Source of the DNA: Anagrus nilaparvatae
Lineage: Eukaryota; Arthropoda; Insecta; Hymenoptera; Mymaridae
Length of the DNA: 64,000 nucleotides
NCBI GenBank assembly: GCA_022575985.1
Contig: JAKSXM010000007.1
Span: 39,930,501-39,994,500 of the forward strand
Direction: 5' to 3'
Shown here one piece after another: positions 34,073-44,689 of this stretch (the stretch's first letter is position 1; each line of letters begins with the position of its first letter). The notes under the pieces are model-generated. The model was not told the origin of the DNA and did no database searches. It saw only the letters and a list, made by a program, of their open reading frames with translations. A program made the position numbers and the translations under genes.

Positions 34073-34207
34073 ATTTCCTAAAAGAGATAGAGCATGGAAT
34101 ATTTCAGATATAATTCTAATTAATGAGTAGAAACAGAGAAAATACAAATAGTTTCCTTATGATTACTAGTTTAATTTTTCACTTTTCAGTATAGTCACTT
34201 CAAAAAC
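34073..34207 (+). repeat. Direct repeat, right copy, flanking recombinase gene
   Basis: Matches 31206-31345 in direct orientation (shared agatataattctaattaat and agtcacttt blocks). See the left copy. Confidence 0.75.
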
Positions 34208-34616
34208 ATGCATCGATAAATTTGTTTTTGTTTTCTGACAGAGATAGTATTTAAATAAGATTTGATAAGTATATACTTTTCAAATTTTATAATAATTTTT
34301 TTTATTACATGTTACTTTGTTTAAATATTTTTTTCAGATTTGCATGCAGTTTAAATTTGTATCTTTGTATCCAGTGGACCTTTAGTGGAATTTTCTTTTA
34401 AATAAAAATAATATATTTTTTAAATTTTTAATTCAAATATTTTGTTTTAAAAAATTATTAATTTATAATTTAAAATCAAATATAATATTTTTATACTGTG
34501 TATAATTTTATGAAAAAATATTATTAATAAAATTTTCAATTCAACAGCTTATTAATAATATACTTTTTGAAAACATTATTTTACTGAACGAGAGGCTTAA
34601 AAGCCTGAGGGGTATA

Positions 34617-34659
34617 GAGCCTAGGGTCTTGCAATCAAGTTTGCAAGACCCTAGGCTCT
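34617..34659. repeat. Perfect 18-bp hairpin
   Basis: gagcctagggtcttgcaa is followed by a six-base loop and its exact reverse complement. Relatively GC-rich within the recombinase element. It could act as a terminator-like or recognition hairpin; function unknown. Confidence 0.85.
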
Positions 34660-34959
34660 TTTGCAAAGTCGAAATTATTAATCCGTGACTCACAAAACCC
34701 GCATGGTGCAAATCTGAGCGCACAAAATGCAAATATGTTTAAAAAAAAACCCCTTTTTGGGGGTGGTTTTTGCAAATTTAAGGGTGAAGCCCCCACTTTG
34801 TTTACGAAGTGACCCCTATTTTGGTCTTCAGCGACCCAAAAAACCTATAACAGAGCAAATCTCGTGTTTGCCAGTGAAAATACAACCAAACCCGTATTTT
34901 GGCTGGAGTAAAACTAGAAAAAAAACATTTATTTTTAACGAAAATTAAAGTTTTGGAGG

Positions 34960-35855
34960 TTAGGATGTCCCAAATCAAAAAAAAACTTTTTTCACGTCAA
35001 AGTACATGAAAAATGTGTAACTTCTAGAAAAAAAAAATTTGGGGGTTCCTTTAAAAAGTTTTAGCTGCGTAAGCCCAAAGTTAGAAACAGGAAGATTTTT
35101 TACTTTGCGCTGTCGATAAAGCAGTGATTTTTAGCAAAAAATAGGAAAATCTTTTTCTAAAAAATTGTGATTTTGTATGTATTTTTTTCCTGTTTTTTCA
35201 AAAAATTTATATCTACTGTTCATAAAAAAATTTTAATGGCAAAACTGACATTTTTTAGGGTTTTTCGTTGTTTTTTGCAATTTTATGTTATGCAGAATTG
35301 AGTCAAAAATAAACAAGCCAAAAAAGTAGACCCTTTGACAAAATTTGAGAGACCTTGCACGTCCAAATCGGTTGTTTCTATTTGGCGTGATGAATTTTTA
35401 AAAATTAAAAACTAAAAATTCCGCTCAGAAAACAGCTTTAAAAAGTATGAGCACACGAATTGCCCCTCAATTTATCATATGGAGATTGAAGGTAATTGAT
35501 ATTCGAGTCGATTAGTATATGTTAGAAAATTGTAGCCCCCCCAAATTTTCGCTCTATTTTCAAAAAACCACGTTTCCAATGTTATTTAAATGGAGCACAC
35601 TTTGGCCAATATCGTCAAAACCGGTTATCAAAATTAAAAACCGACTTCGGGAGGTCTTTTGTCACCAAAAAAGCACCATTTCCTGAGAATCTCAAGTCGC
35701 TCCTCTCTAGAGCAGATTTCGCCGAATATTCACATTTTTATTTCACATTTTCCTTATAATTTGATAAATAACAGTTATAATATTATTTAAAAAATATGTA
35801 TACATATAATATATATCCAATATATTGATTTACTATGTTTAAAACCATATTCAAA
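34960..35855. other. Non-coding right part of the TIR element
   Basis: No ORF with coding character and no motif recognised between the hairpin region and the right TIR. Confidence 0.4.
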
Positions 35856-35929
35856 CGTCTTTTCAGACGTTGTTTCAGACGTCTAATAAGCTGCTGTTTC
35901 TGTCGATACTGTAGGGAAGCGGGTGTACT

Positions 35930-38257
35930 GTCTAAAAAAAAAAAGATTATTTTTTGTACTTTTTGGTAGAAAAAATTTTGAGACAAAGTTTTTCAAAAAA
36001 CTAATTATTAGAATCGACGCTTATTTACATCGCTCTTAGGCACGTTCCACAATAGCTGTAAATCGACAAATATGCGATGCATATATGTATGCAAACGATG
36101 CGCAGTAATTTTTTGAAGGCGGAATCTATGTAAGCGTATGCATGCATATATCTGTAGCGTTACGGCAAAAATAAAAAAAGCAAAAGAAAAAAAATTTTTT
36201 TTAAATTGTATGTTATGGGGTTTTACGGTAACGCCAAAGATATATGGACAAATATTCTTATACTATCAACCAATGCTTAGATTCATCCTTCTCACAAGGG
36301 ACTACTAGAGAGTAGCATAAACATGACTAAAAATAAGCATAGGATAGCTATATACGAATATTCTTACATATACAGGCATTTCAACTTTGATCGTTACTGT
36401 TTCTGTGATGCAGTGCTTTAAATGAATAGGCTTTATGTATTTTTATTTTTTTATTTTTTGATAGTCAAAAGTTGTTAAACAAACTATTTTCCAACGTAAT
36501 CAATTATTTTTACAATAATAAAACTGCTAATGATGTAAATATGGAAATCAATATCAGTAAAAAAGTATGAAAAGCAGTTCTGTGGAGTTCGCAATCTTAC
36601 TTCTAATAGTTATTGCTTTTGGCCACTATAAGCCAGCATGGGGTTTGGGAGAGGTCGCGTACCTCCTGGACCATAGGTTCAACGCTCATTCAAGCTATAC
36701 TGACACTCAAACAATTATACAATAACACTTCACTAACAATTGCTAAAAAGCGCTTTTATATCCTCAACCCATTAAAATAGATAAATAGAAAAATGAAAAT
36801 AGTGCAGGGTGTGATAGCATGGGCAGTTACTGGTGACCTATGTCAAAACATCCGTATGGAGTTTAAGACGGAAGTTAAACAAATAACAATACCAATACCA
36901 AAAGTTAATGCTATTTGTGTACCATTGAATGGAATAAAATATACTTAGAGTATGTTTAACGAAGAAGTTTAATATTAAATATTTATAAAGAAAAATGTTA
37001 GGCATTAATCGTAGTAAATTTATTCTTGATTAAAAAGGCGTAGCTTGAAATCCAGTAATTTGAATTTTTTAACAGTTCACGTTCTTTTATACCGTCTAAC
37101 ATAATTTAAATTTAGTTTTCCTAAAGTATTCTATAGGCAATAGCAAGTGAATTGAAATAAACTTGATGATTGTGCAATTTATTTTAAGCAATTAAATACA
37201 CGTGAAATTATTAGTGCCACAAGCGTAACTTTTTAAGAAACTCATATTGTGTAAACAGAACGTGACAAATGATACAATTCTTAACTTTACAAATATTGTG
37301 ATCGATAATAAAAATTTTTTTTTTCTTTTTAAGTCGCTAACTTACAGTTTTCACTACAAGTTTTATAATTCTGATAATAAAAAAAAATTATTTAGTATTG
37401 ATGTGACTATTTTGTTTGTTGGCATATTTACAGTTTAAGTTTTAATTTTTATCAGTTTAATTTTTGAATGGCAACTGGATGCTGTAAATTCATTAAGAAG
37501 CTAATTGAGACGTAATTTATATAATTTTATAGAAAGAAAGTTAATTCGCCATGTTATATCATACCGTTTTGATACATTCTGACTGTTCCTTTATTTTCTT
37601 ATAAAATATTCTATGATTGTATTTAAATATTTTATTTATTTCTTATGACACCTACACCTGGGATGTTACAGTATCTTGGTAAATTCAAATTTTTTGTATT
37701 CTTATGCTTAGATAATATTTAAGTAAACTACCTAAACCACCAAAATTTTATCTGGAATGTTAAAAAATGATTATTGTTTTTATGCTTTTGAGCAATCTTT
37801 GGGTGAAAAAATATTTTTTAGAAAAAAATTTTTGAACCTATAAAAAGATAAAGAAAATGATAAATTAGGGATAGAATAACAAGTAATTGCAACAAAAGTG
37901 AAAATTATATTTGTGTTATAAATTTTGCTAATAAAATCGAACAATTTTAATGAATTTTTTTCAAATAATACTGCTTTTTAAAAAAAAATGTTTTATTTTA
38001 AAAAACTATTCAAAAAATATACGTTACATATCTTAAAAAACTCAATATAAACATAAGGTCTCAGGTTTTTTTTTAGATTACTTTTAGAAATTTATTATCA
38101 AAATATCTATATTAACTAAGGATAAAAAAAAAGAAACAAATATCTGCAAATCTAAAAAATTTAATGAAAAAAAAAAAAATTATCGAAATTATAAAGATCA
38201 AGTATGATTGTTACTATATTAAATTATATTTTATTATGATTTTTACTATATTATATT
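35930..38257. other. AT-rich intron/intergenic sequence, one GC-richer patch
   Basis: The patch 36590-36720 is richer in G+C (around gggagaggtcgcgtacctcc) but was not identified. The rest shows no gene or clear repeat. Confidence 0.35.
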
Positions 38258-38766
38258 TGTAACATACCAGATACATAGGACCCTTACACTGCATATAAAA
38301 TGCATATAAATAACTATACAAGTGCGCGCAGTGTGTAATTCACGTATACAAAATATATATAAAATATAAGAACCACACATATACGCGCAATGTATAGAAA
38401 GTAAGAGAGAGAAGACCGCGCGGGAAAATAATATATGAGTATCATGACTGACGCCGGTCATGATGCTCTTAAATAAGACGAACGTGAAATGAAAATGTCT
38501 AAGGAATGTTGCCACTGTTAACATTTGAATTATATTTGAATATCTTAATAAACTATGTAGGTGGCAGCAGTTCCCAGGCAATAAATGATCATCATCGAAT
38601 TATCATGATAAAATAATTAATTATAAAACTTAATAAAAAGATATAAAATGATATAAAATAATATAAATAATTGAATACCTTTTTAGATTCAATTATTATG
38701 TATATATGTATATAATTTGTAATATAGTAATTTTTTAATATTTTAGAATAAGAAAATTAAATAATA
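38258..38766 (+). repeat. 5' LTR
   Basis: 509 bp, start tgtaacataccag, end ttaaataata. Contains a GC-richer block with gtgcgcgcagtgtgtaat and a caataaatg polyadenylation-like signal. The minus-strand ORF of 111 codons across it is not a gene. Confidence 0.9.
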
Positions 38767-38823
38767 TAGAGCACATCTCTAAAAATTACCTAAATCTTCA
38801 ATAATAAAAATTTTTTTTTTTAA

Positions 38824-39636
38824 ATGTACGTAAGAGCAAATAATTCCTCGGTACAGTGTTTTATACCTTTAAATAAAAAAGTGAAAATGCATTCTCAAAC
38901 ACAAGCCTCCGAATTTCAATTCGAAAGAATTTGTATTATAAAAGGTGAACCTCTACCCGAAAAAGATGCAAAAACAATGAAGATAGAAGATATATGGGTA
39001 CGATCAAGCAAAGGACCCACAGTGGAAACTCAAGTTGCAACAACACAGACTGCTAAAGAACCAAAGGAAGTACAAAGGAAATCCATAGCGACTCTATGTG
39101 ACATGCCATTGGATTTAGAATATATTAATACAAGAAAAAATTTCTATAACCAAGAAGAAATTATTAAGAGAAAGAATAAAAAAACAACGACAATTTTAAT
39201 AACTAAACAAAACGGGGAAGAAATAATACGAAAAGTAGATCTCAAGAAATCTATTTGTAAAAAAGGTACTTCTCAACCTAAAATAATCACCGCATATGAT
39301 AGCAGAAACAATCGTTTATTTGAAATAGATAGAGAAATACGGAAAAAGATAAAAGAAAATGAAGAAAAAGCGCGTATGATAAGAATACAAGAAAACCGCG
39401 AGCTAGAAAAAATAGAAAAAATGAAGAAAGAAAAAGATGAGATCATGAAAAAAATAAGAGAAAATAACGCGAGATTAAAAAAAGAGTATGAAGATAGCGG
39501 ATTTTATGTCAATATAGATGAAAGAAAAAAGAAATATGATAAAATAAAAGGTTTAGTAATAAAAAAGAAAAGAGAAATAGAAGAATTAGAAGAAGCTTTA
39601 CAATCAAATAAAAAAATCAAAATAAAACAAAAATAA
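38824..39636 (+). CDS. Unknown lysine/glutamate-rich coiled-coil protein inside an LTR element
   Basis: I do not recognise this protein. The frame has 270 codons from the first ATG. The second ATG (38887, MHSQTQASEF) has a better context and would give 249 residues. Residues about 22-110 are mixed polar (with LCDMPLDLEYI near 98-108). From about 175 to the end the protein is a charged helical region rich in Lys and Glu (for example EKIEKMKKEKDEIMKKIREN), predicted coiled coil, ending in a nuclear-localisation-like KKIKIKQK. There are no zinc knuckles, protease motif or RT motif. It is the only ORF between near-identical LTRs, so it was mobilised recently with the frame intact. It could be a degenerate Gag, a captured host gene, or an element-specific accessory protein. 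Confidence 0.7.
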   Translation: MYVRANNSSVQCFIPLNKKVKMHSQTQASEFQFERICIIKGEPLPEKDAKTMKIEDIWVRSSKGPTVETQVATTQTAKEPKEVQRKSIATLCDMPLDLEYINTRKNFYNQEEIIKRKNKKTTTILITKQNGEEIIRKVDLKKSICKKGTSQPKIITAYDSRNNRLFEIDREIRKKIKENEEKARMIRIQENRELEKIEKMKKEKDEIMKKIRENNARLKKEYEDSGFYVNIDERKKKYDKIKGLVIKKKREIEELEEALQSNKKIKIKQK

Positions 39637-39981
39637 ATGTTAATATTATGTAAGTCTAAAAGGTACATTTACCAGAGCCATAAGCTATGCTTATATAATA
39701 TAGATTATAATAAATAAATTAATAATAAATATAATAATGTATAAAAATTTTTTTTCCCCTTAATTTCTGATAAAAAAAATAAATATAATAAAAAGAGATA
39801 AAAGTTCTCTACAGATAAAATAAATATAATAAATAGAAATAAAAAAAAAATAAAAACATAAAAAGCATGCAAATAGAAATTAAAGTAAAATATAAAATCA
39901 TATAACTTAAGAGACCTATGCATCTGTATGTACATAAAAATCAAATTTTTACAAGTATGATAAAATTTTGAGGGGGGATAT
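39637..39981 (+). promoter_or_regulatory. 3' untranslated interior ending in polypurine tract
   Basis: AT-rich sequence between the ORF stop and the 3' LTR. Its last bases (gaggggggatat at about 39970-39981) form the expected plus-strand priming tract. Confidence 0.7.
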
Positions 39982-40490
39982 TGTAACATACCAGATACAT
40001 AGGACCCTTACACTGCATATAAAATGCATATAAATAACTATACAAGTGCGCGCAGTGTGTAATTCACGTAGACAAAATACATATAAAATATAAGAACCAC
40101 ACATATGCGCGCAATGTATAGAAAGTAAGAGAGAGAAGACCGCGCGGGAAAATAATATATGAGTATCATGACTGGCGCCGGTCATGATGCTCTTAAATAA
40201 GACGAACGTGAAATGAAAATGTCTAAGGAATGTTGCCACTGTTAACATTTGAATTATATTTGAATATCTTAATAAACTATGTAGGTGGCAGCAGTTCCCA
40301 GGCAATAAATGATCATCATCGAATTATCATGATAAAATAATTAATTATAAAACTTAATAAAAAGATATAAAATGATATAAAATAATATAAATAATTGAAT
40401 ACCTTTTTGGATTCAATTATTATGTATATATGTATATAATTTGTAATATAGTAATTTTTTAATATTTTAGAATAAGAAAATTAAATAATA
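39982..40490 (+). repeat. 3' LTR
   Basis: Same length and sequence as the 5' LTR apart from about five substitutions. Confidence 0.9.
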
Positions 40491-40759
40491 AGTATTATAA
40501 TTAAATACCCCTTTGTTATCCATAAAATGCATAATTATTATGAAATATAAATTAAATGTATTCAATAGGATATGAGAAATAATTAAAAGTAGACATAACG
40601 GTCAAATTGCATTTTATTGATAAAAAAGGGATATTTATTCATTTAAAATGTAAATAGAAATTAATATTAAATAAAAAAATAATAATCAATGTATTTAAAA
40701 TTATATGTAAAAATAAAAACAATTAAAAATAATTAAAATAATAAAAAAAACTAAAAAGA

Positions 40760-40990
40760 AGGAATTCGCGCCAAAAGCGAAAATCCTTCCAGAAACTTCT
40801 AGAATAAATTTTATGTATAAAAATTCCAAGCATGTGTGCGTGAGTTGCGAAAAGTATATAAGAAAGAGCTTTCGCACATCACGACACACTTGTTCTGGAA
40901 TCTCTGGTGAAGCAAGTTCGTTGAACGACCTTCATTATTTTCACACTCAATAAATATTACATTGAATTAAAACCTTAGTGTTCTTATTTA
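40760..40990 (+). promoter_or_regulatory. Heat-shock-type promoter segment, possibly an LTR
   Basis: A perfect four-unit heat-shock element (alternating nTTCn and nGAAn) occupies 40786-40805. TATA-like boxes follow at 40816-40823 and 40855-40862 (tatataag). A likely start region lies near 40885, more TTC/GAA half-sites at about 40892-40912, and caataaat at about 40948-40955. HSE, TATA and polyadenylation signal within about 170 bp fit a retrotransposon LTR (U3-R) better than a host gene. An open frame of about 43 codons follows at 41011-41130. Confidence 0.6.
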
Positions 40991-41159
40991 TGCAAGGGAT
41001 TCCAAAACATCATCAGCTTCAGATGCAGATGTGCATCAACCAAAATTAGAGGCACAGCCTCGTTATTTACTTAAACCCTTTGAGGTCCAAGGGCTAGATA
41101 CCCTTGGTTCGATAAGGATACTAGGCGGGTAGGATTTACAGTGCTCGAATATAGGAAAA

Positions 41160-41860
41160 AATATAATTATTGTCACCCCTCCTTCTGAGGGGTAACATAT
41201 TATATATTTATTTACTTATATTCTATATTTCTATAAAAATGTCTAGATATGCATGAATATTGTATACGCTTGCATATAAATATGATCTGTGTGCATGCAT
41301 GTATGCGCAGTTTATTTGCTTTTGCTGGTTATCGTAGAATCAGCCTTAAAATGTATAGAGAAGAAGTATTCTTTAATGCTACGCTTTTAATTAATGCTCT
41401 ATATGCGTTGAATTAGGCTAATAGAAAGGCCTTTATTTAGCCTGACTTGACAGAGTTCACCACCTCTTATACTTTATACTACGAGATGTTGGCTTTTACG
41501 AAGCCGTGCTGAATAAGGATTTTCGGAAAATTTTTCATTTGATAAACTAATGATATTTTTAATTTTTTAAGAAAATATGACCACAAATTTAAAAATATTA
41601 AAAATTTCAATGGTTAATTCATTAAAAATTAAAATTTTTTTGTTTACTACCAATTTTCTAGATACAGCCTAGGTAGAAGAAAATCGAATCTGCAACTTTT
41701 AAGTAGTTTAAACTCAAAGACTTAATGGTAAAAAATAAATTTCTCGTACATGCGTAGTCCAAAAATGACCCTGGAATCGCACTCTCCGGGAAATTTCCTA
41801 TCGGGATCTAGGAGGAAATATTTTTTCCCTCGACAAAAAAAAAATAAAAAAAATAAAAAT
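41160..41860. other. AT-rich sequence, nothing recognised
   Basis: No coding pattern. Some tgcatgcat-type alternating tracts near 41240-41310 resemble those at 36060-36140. Confidence 0.35.
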
Positions 41861-41865
41861 CTCCG

Positions 41866-44235
41866 CTGTACTGGTCCCAAACATGGAGCTTCATAAGGCT
41901 GATAAGGATAGTTCAGGCCACTTTTTTTCAAGAATGAACTAGAATCAAGGATACAAGATATAGCTTTCTGGAAGTGAGGCTGCCCTGTAAATCGGGTCAC
42001 ATGCCTTGCATTTCTCCGGGGACACGCTTTATGCTGTAAACCACGCGCCCTTGTTAGGAATGCCACAGTCTGTTATTTTATAAGCGGATCTGGAATAACT
42101 GAGGTTGCCCTATAAACAGGGTTTTATGCCTTGTCTTTCACTCGTGCATTCTTGATAAGCATCCAGTTGCAGACTTCTATTCTATAAATATCCTTGAGGA
42201 AGAGACATATTAAAGGTGCTCCAAGGTTTTCTCCAATCTAAGTGCGATTTAAGCCACATACAGGGTTGCCGTAGACCTGGCGTATTAGCTCTTAGCATGG
42301 GAAAATTCCAGCACCAGCAGTATTGATTAAAAAGCGGCAAACTAAGGCAGCATTGACGATACACAAAGCCCTCCTTAAAGAAATGAATGGGAAGATCGTT
42401 TAAGAGGCTCCGCTCGATATTCTCTCCCGAGAGCTCACCAGGAAATGGGCACACAAGACTAGCGAGGATGCCTATTCGAACGAAGACCTGTCTGCAATCG
42501 ATCAGGGTATACAAAATGTAGACCTCTCAATAACTGAGAAAAACAGGAAGGAGTTTGTTCTATACACACCTTTACAGAAGCATGTTATATGCAAATAAGA
42601 GTGTGTGCAGAGTGCGCGCGTTGCGGTGTACGGACGAGAGGGAGAGAAGCCGCGAGCTCAGACCGCGTTAGTACTCCGGCGAATAAACTCGTACGTTTTA
42701 CACAAGATAACTGAATTGTATATTATTATATTTATTTATATGTTTTATAACTAAGATTTATTAAGTAAACTTTTATATTTGATTAAATGATAATTAAATA
42801 GTTTTTTTAGTTATTTGATCCTTAAGCTAATTCCGAACCTTAATTACATAAATACACAGCAGAGTTAAAAGGGCAAAGGAAGAATAAAAAGTGCTCCAGG
42901 AAGAAGCAAACAGAGATAGGCTGCAAGGAAAACGCGAGAAGCTTCAGAAACAGCAAAAGACAGAGAAAGAGTTGCGTAAAAAACGCCTATTGGAAGCCGG
43001 AACAATCAAGGAAGGGTCGGAGAAATCGAAGCCGAATGACAACTTGATGGACGCGGTGTCGACAGAGCGAATCGTCGGTGCTCTCTTCCGGTATTTAAAA
43101 CCCGGTAGAGGCGATATCCAGGGAGTAGGTGCCGCTATTCAGCGAGGACAAGATGTCAATGTCATCAAGGCCATAAAAAGTGGCAAGGTTCCGGGGCCGA
43201 ATGGGATAACAGCGGAAGTACTTAAACGAACGGTCAAAATAATCCCTGGTATCCTGTTAAGCATGTTTAATGCATACTTGGTGTCGGGAGTGATCCCAAG
43301 GCAGTGGAAGGTGGCACGTCTTGTGCTCTTGAAAAAGGGTAAAGGTGAAACCCCGGACTCTCCATCATCTTACAGACCCTTGTACATGCTAAATACCATT
43401 GGAAAGGTGATGAAGAGCATGCTCAGGGCAAGGCTGAGAAGAGCCATCGAAGAGGGCAGTGGCCTTTCCGAGTAGCAGCAAGGATTTCGTGAAGGGTATT
43501 TCACGATAGACACCATCTGGTGTGTCGTGAAAACCATAGAAGATGAGAGGCAGTGGAGGCATGCAATCCGCAAGGACGTACTCCTAGTAACGCTGAACGT
43601 CAAAAACGCGTTCTACTCTGCCAGGTGGGATGACATGATCCGGTCCCTCGAGCAGGATTTTTGGATTCCCAGGTACCTGGGTAACGTCCTGAAGAACTAT
43701 CTACGGGACCAAAGACTACTCTACGACATATGCAAGTGGCAGAGAGTTTTGAGTGCGGGAATCGCTGAAGGCTCGGTTCTCGTACCGGACCTATGGAATG
43801 CCTTTTACGATGGCTTGTTGCACGTTCACCTCCTCGAAGGAGTTTCCATGATCGGGTACGCAGACGATGTGGCCCTGATTATCACTGGCAGGGACATGCA
43901 AGTGAACCAGGAGAGGTTGAATCTATTCATGAGACAGATCAACCTCTGGATGGGCGAGCACGGGCTCCAGCTCGCAATCCCAAAAACGGAGATTGTACTG
44001 CTGACCCGTGGAACAACAATTTCCACGGACATCGATGTAAATGTCGATGATGATGGAAACCCTCACACGATCCGAGCCAAGACATCGGTTAAGTACCTGG
44101 GAGTTTTGCTTGATAACAAGCTGAACTTCTGGAAACAATTTCAGAGGTCGAGTTCGAAGGCCGCCTCGCATCCTTCTTGTCAAGGCTCATGGTCAATATG
44201 GGAGGGCCTAAACCAGGGAAGCGAAGATTCATGTA
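41866..44235 (+). mobile_element. Broken R1-clade non-LTR element (second subfamily)
   Basis: The 5' part (41866-42310) matches the 5' UTR of the R1-clade element at 46895-52965: shared agctttctgga, tgaggttgccctataaac, tatgccttg and agtgcgatttaagccacat blocks, in the same order, and again in two tandem copies. A solo LTR (42583-42856) interrupts it. Then come an RT-coding segment and truncation after about 44235. It lies in the large intron of the Ig-receptor gene, about 180 bp from the Ig exon, in antisense orientation to that gene. Confidence 0.75.
42583..42856. mobile_element. Solo LTR inserted in the R1-clade element
   Basis: The 274-bp segment begins tgttatatgc and ends aataca (TGT...ACA). 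It has a GC-richer block with gtgcgcgcg and gagagaagccgcgag and a gaataaact signal. The flanks aagca (left) and cagca (right) agree at four of five bases, as expected for a decayed 5-bp target duplication. Layout resembles the LTR at 38258 but the sequences are not closely alike. Confidence 0.6.
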
Positions 44236-44261
44236 AATTTGCCTACGAAAAGCACAAATAA
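42891..44261 (+). pseudogene. R1-clade reverse transcriptase fragment with internal stop
   Basis: The frame starts in a charged, coiled-coil-like segment (about codons 1-45), then enters RT with AIKSGKVPGPNGI, WKVARLVLLKKGKG and SSYRPLYML. An in-frame TAG follows at 43473-43475, then DVLLVTLNVKNAF, AEGSVLVPDLWN and the catalytic MIGYADDVALI near 43848-43880. The usual PQGS of RT is AEGS here. The N-terminal endonuclease and C-terminal Cys/His region are missing, and the tail past about 44160 is out of register with the family. Not functional. Confidence 0.8.
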
Positions 44262-44415
44262 AAAATAAGGTTAAATTGCTACGTATGCGCGCGAGAGTTA
44301 TAAGCTAATTTTATGCTAGTTGAAGTATAAAGAAAATTACTATTCTTTCCTAAGCTATAAACTTTATTTTCGAAACTGATTAAATACAAATATTTATAAT
44401 TGGTAATTTTATTAC

Positions 44416-44673
44416 CTGGCACTAACAGGCTACATGGTAGCGAATCTCCGATGATATTTGTAGTGATGCAATTATAAATTCTAGGATAGGTGATGGAATC
44501 ATCTAATGGTAAATAACTCTTGCCATCTATCACAACAGGCGTTTGTAAAATTGTATCATTGTTATCTTTAAGTGACCACAAAAACGTTAACTCTAATGGA
44601 TTTGCAACAGCGGAGCAAACGACGTACTCTTTTCCATTAAGCATTTCTTTATCTATTTGACATTCTGGCTTAA
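44416..44673 (-). CDS. Immunoglobulin-domain exon of a putative host receptor
   Basis: A 258-bp exon on the minus strand lies between a good acceptor (gtctgttacag) and donor (gtaata). Both ends are phase 1, typical of Ig-domain exons. The ~85 residues have the Ig pattern: Cys in YVVCSAVANP, Trp in FLWSLKDNN about ten residues on, and the second Cys in YPRIYNCITTN. An extra Cys pair (PECQ near the start, LPCSL near the end) could add a disulfide. The exon joins in frame to the transmembrane exon at 26446-26586, suggesting a membrane-proximal Ig domain of a cell-surface adhesion or guidance receptor. Insect sidestep-like proteins have a comparable last domain, but I cannot assign the family. 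ORF sequence beyond the splice sites is intron. Confidence 0.8.
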
Positions 44674-44689
44674 CTGTAACAGACAATAA

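Larger units (their letters stand above)
30962..35923. mobile_element. 4.96-kb element with 64-bp TIRs encoding a tyrosine recombinase
   Basis: The ends are inverted repeats: 30962-31025 and 35860-35923 match at about 62 of 64 positions, beginning cccgcttccctacagtatcg, and include a direct internal repeat of acgtctgaaa. Between them are a palindrome (31041-31292), a spliced tyrosine-recombinase gene (31879-33532), a direct-repeat copy (34073-34207) and non-coding sequence. No RT, RNase H or DDE transposase was seen. No target-site duplication could be identified. Either the recombinase is the element's own enzyme, or a Crypton-like element has inserted into a non-autonomous TIR element. Confidence 0.7.
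38258..40490 (+). mobile_element. Young LTR element of 2.23 kb carrying a single non-pol ORF
   Basis: Two direct 509-bp LTRs (38258-38766 and 39982-40490) begin tgtaacatacc and differ at only about five positions by eye. A polypurine tract (gaggggggatat) abuts the 3' LTR, as in copia-like elements. The interior has one ORF of 270 codons and no Gag, protease, integrase or RT. It is therefore non-autonomous and must have moved with enzymes supplied by another element. No clear PBS or target duplication was seen. Confidence 0.85.

Noticed and set aside
36590..36720. Possible RNA gene (5S-like patch)
   Set aside because: GC-richer but without 5S or snRNA internal control motifs in the right order.
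38246..40305. Two similar minus-strand ORFs (111 and 118 codons) near 38246 and 39949
   Set aside because: They are the antisense of the two LTRs; the likeness comes from LTR identity.
43370..44183. Minus-strand and alternative-frame ORFs over the second R1-clade RT
   Set aside because: Shadows of the RT frame that carries the YADD motif.
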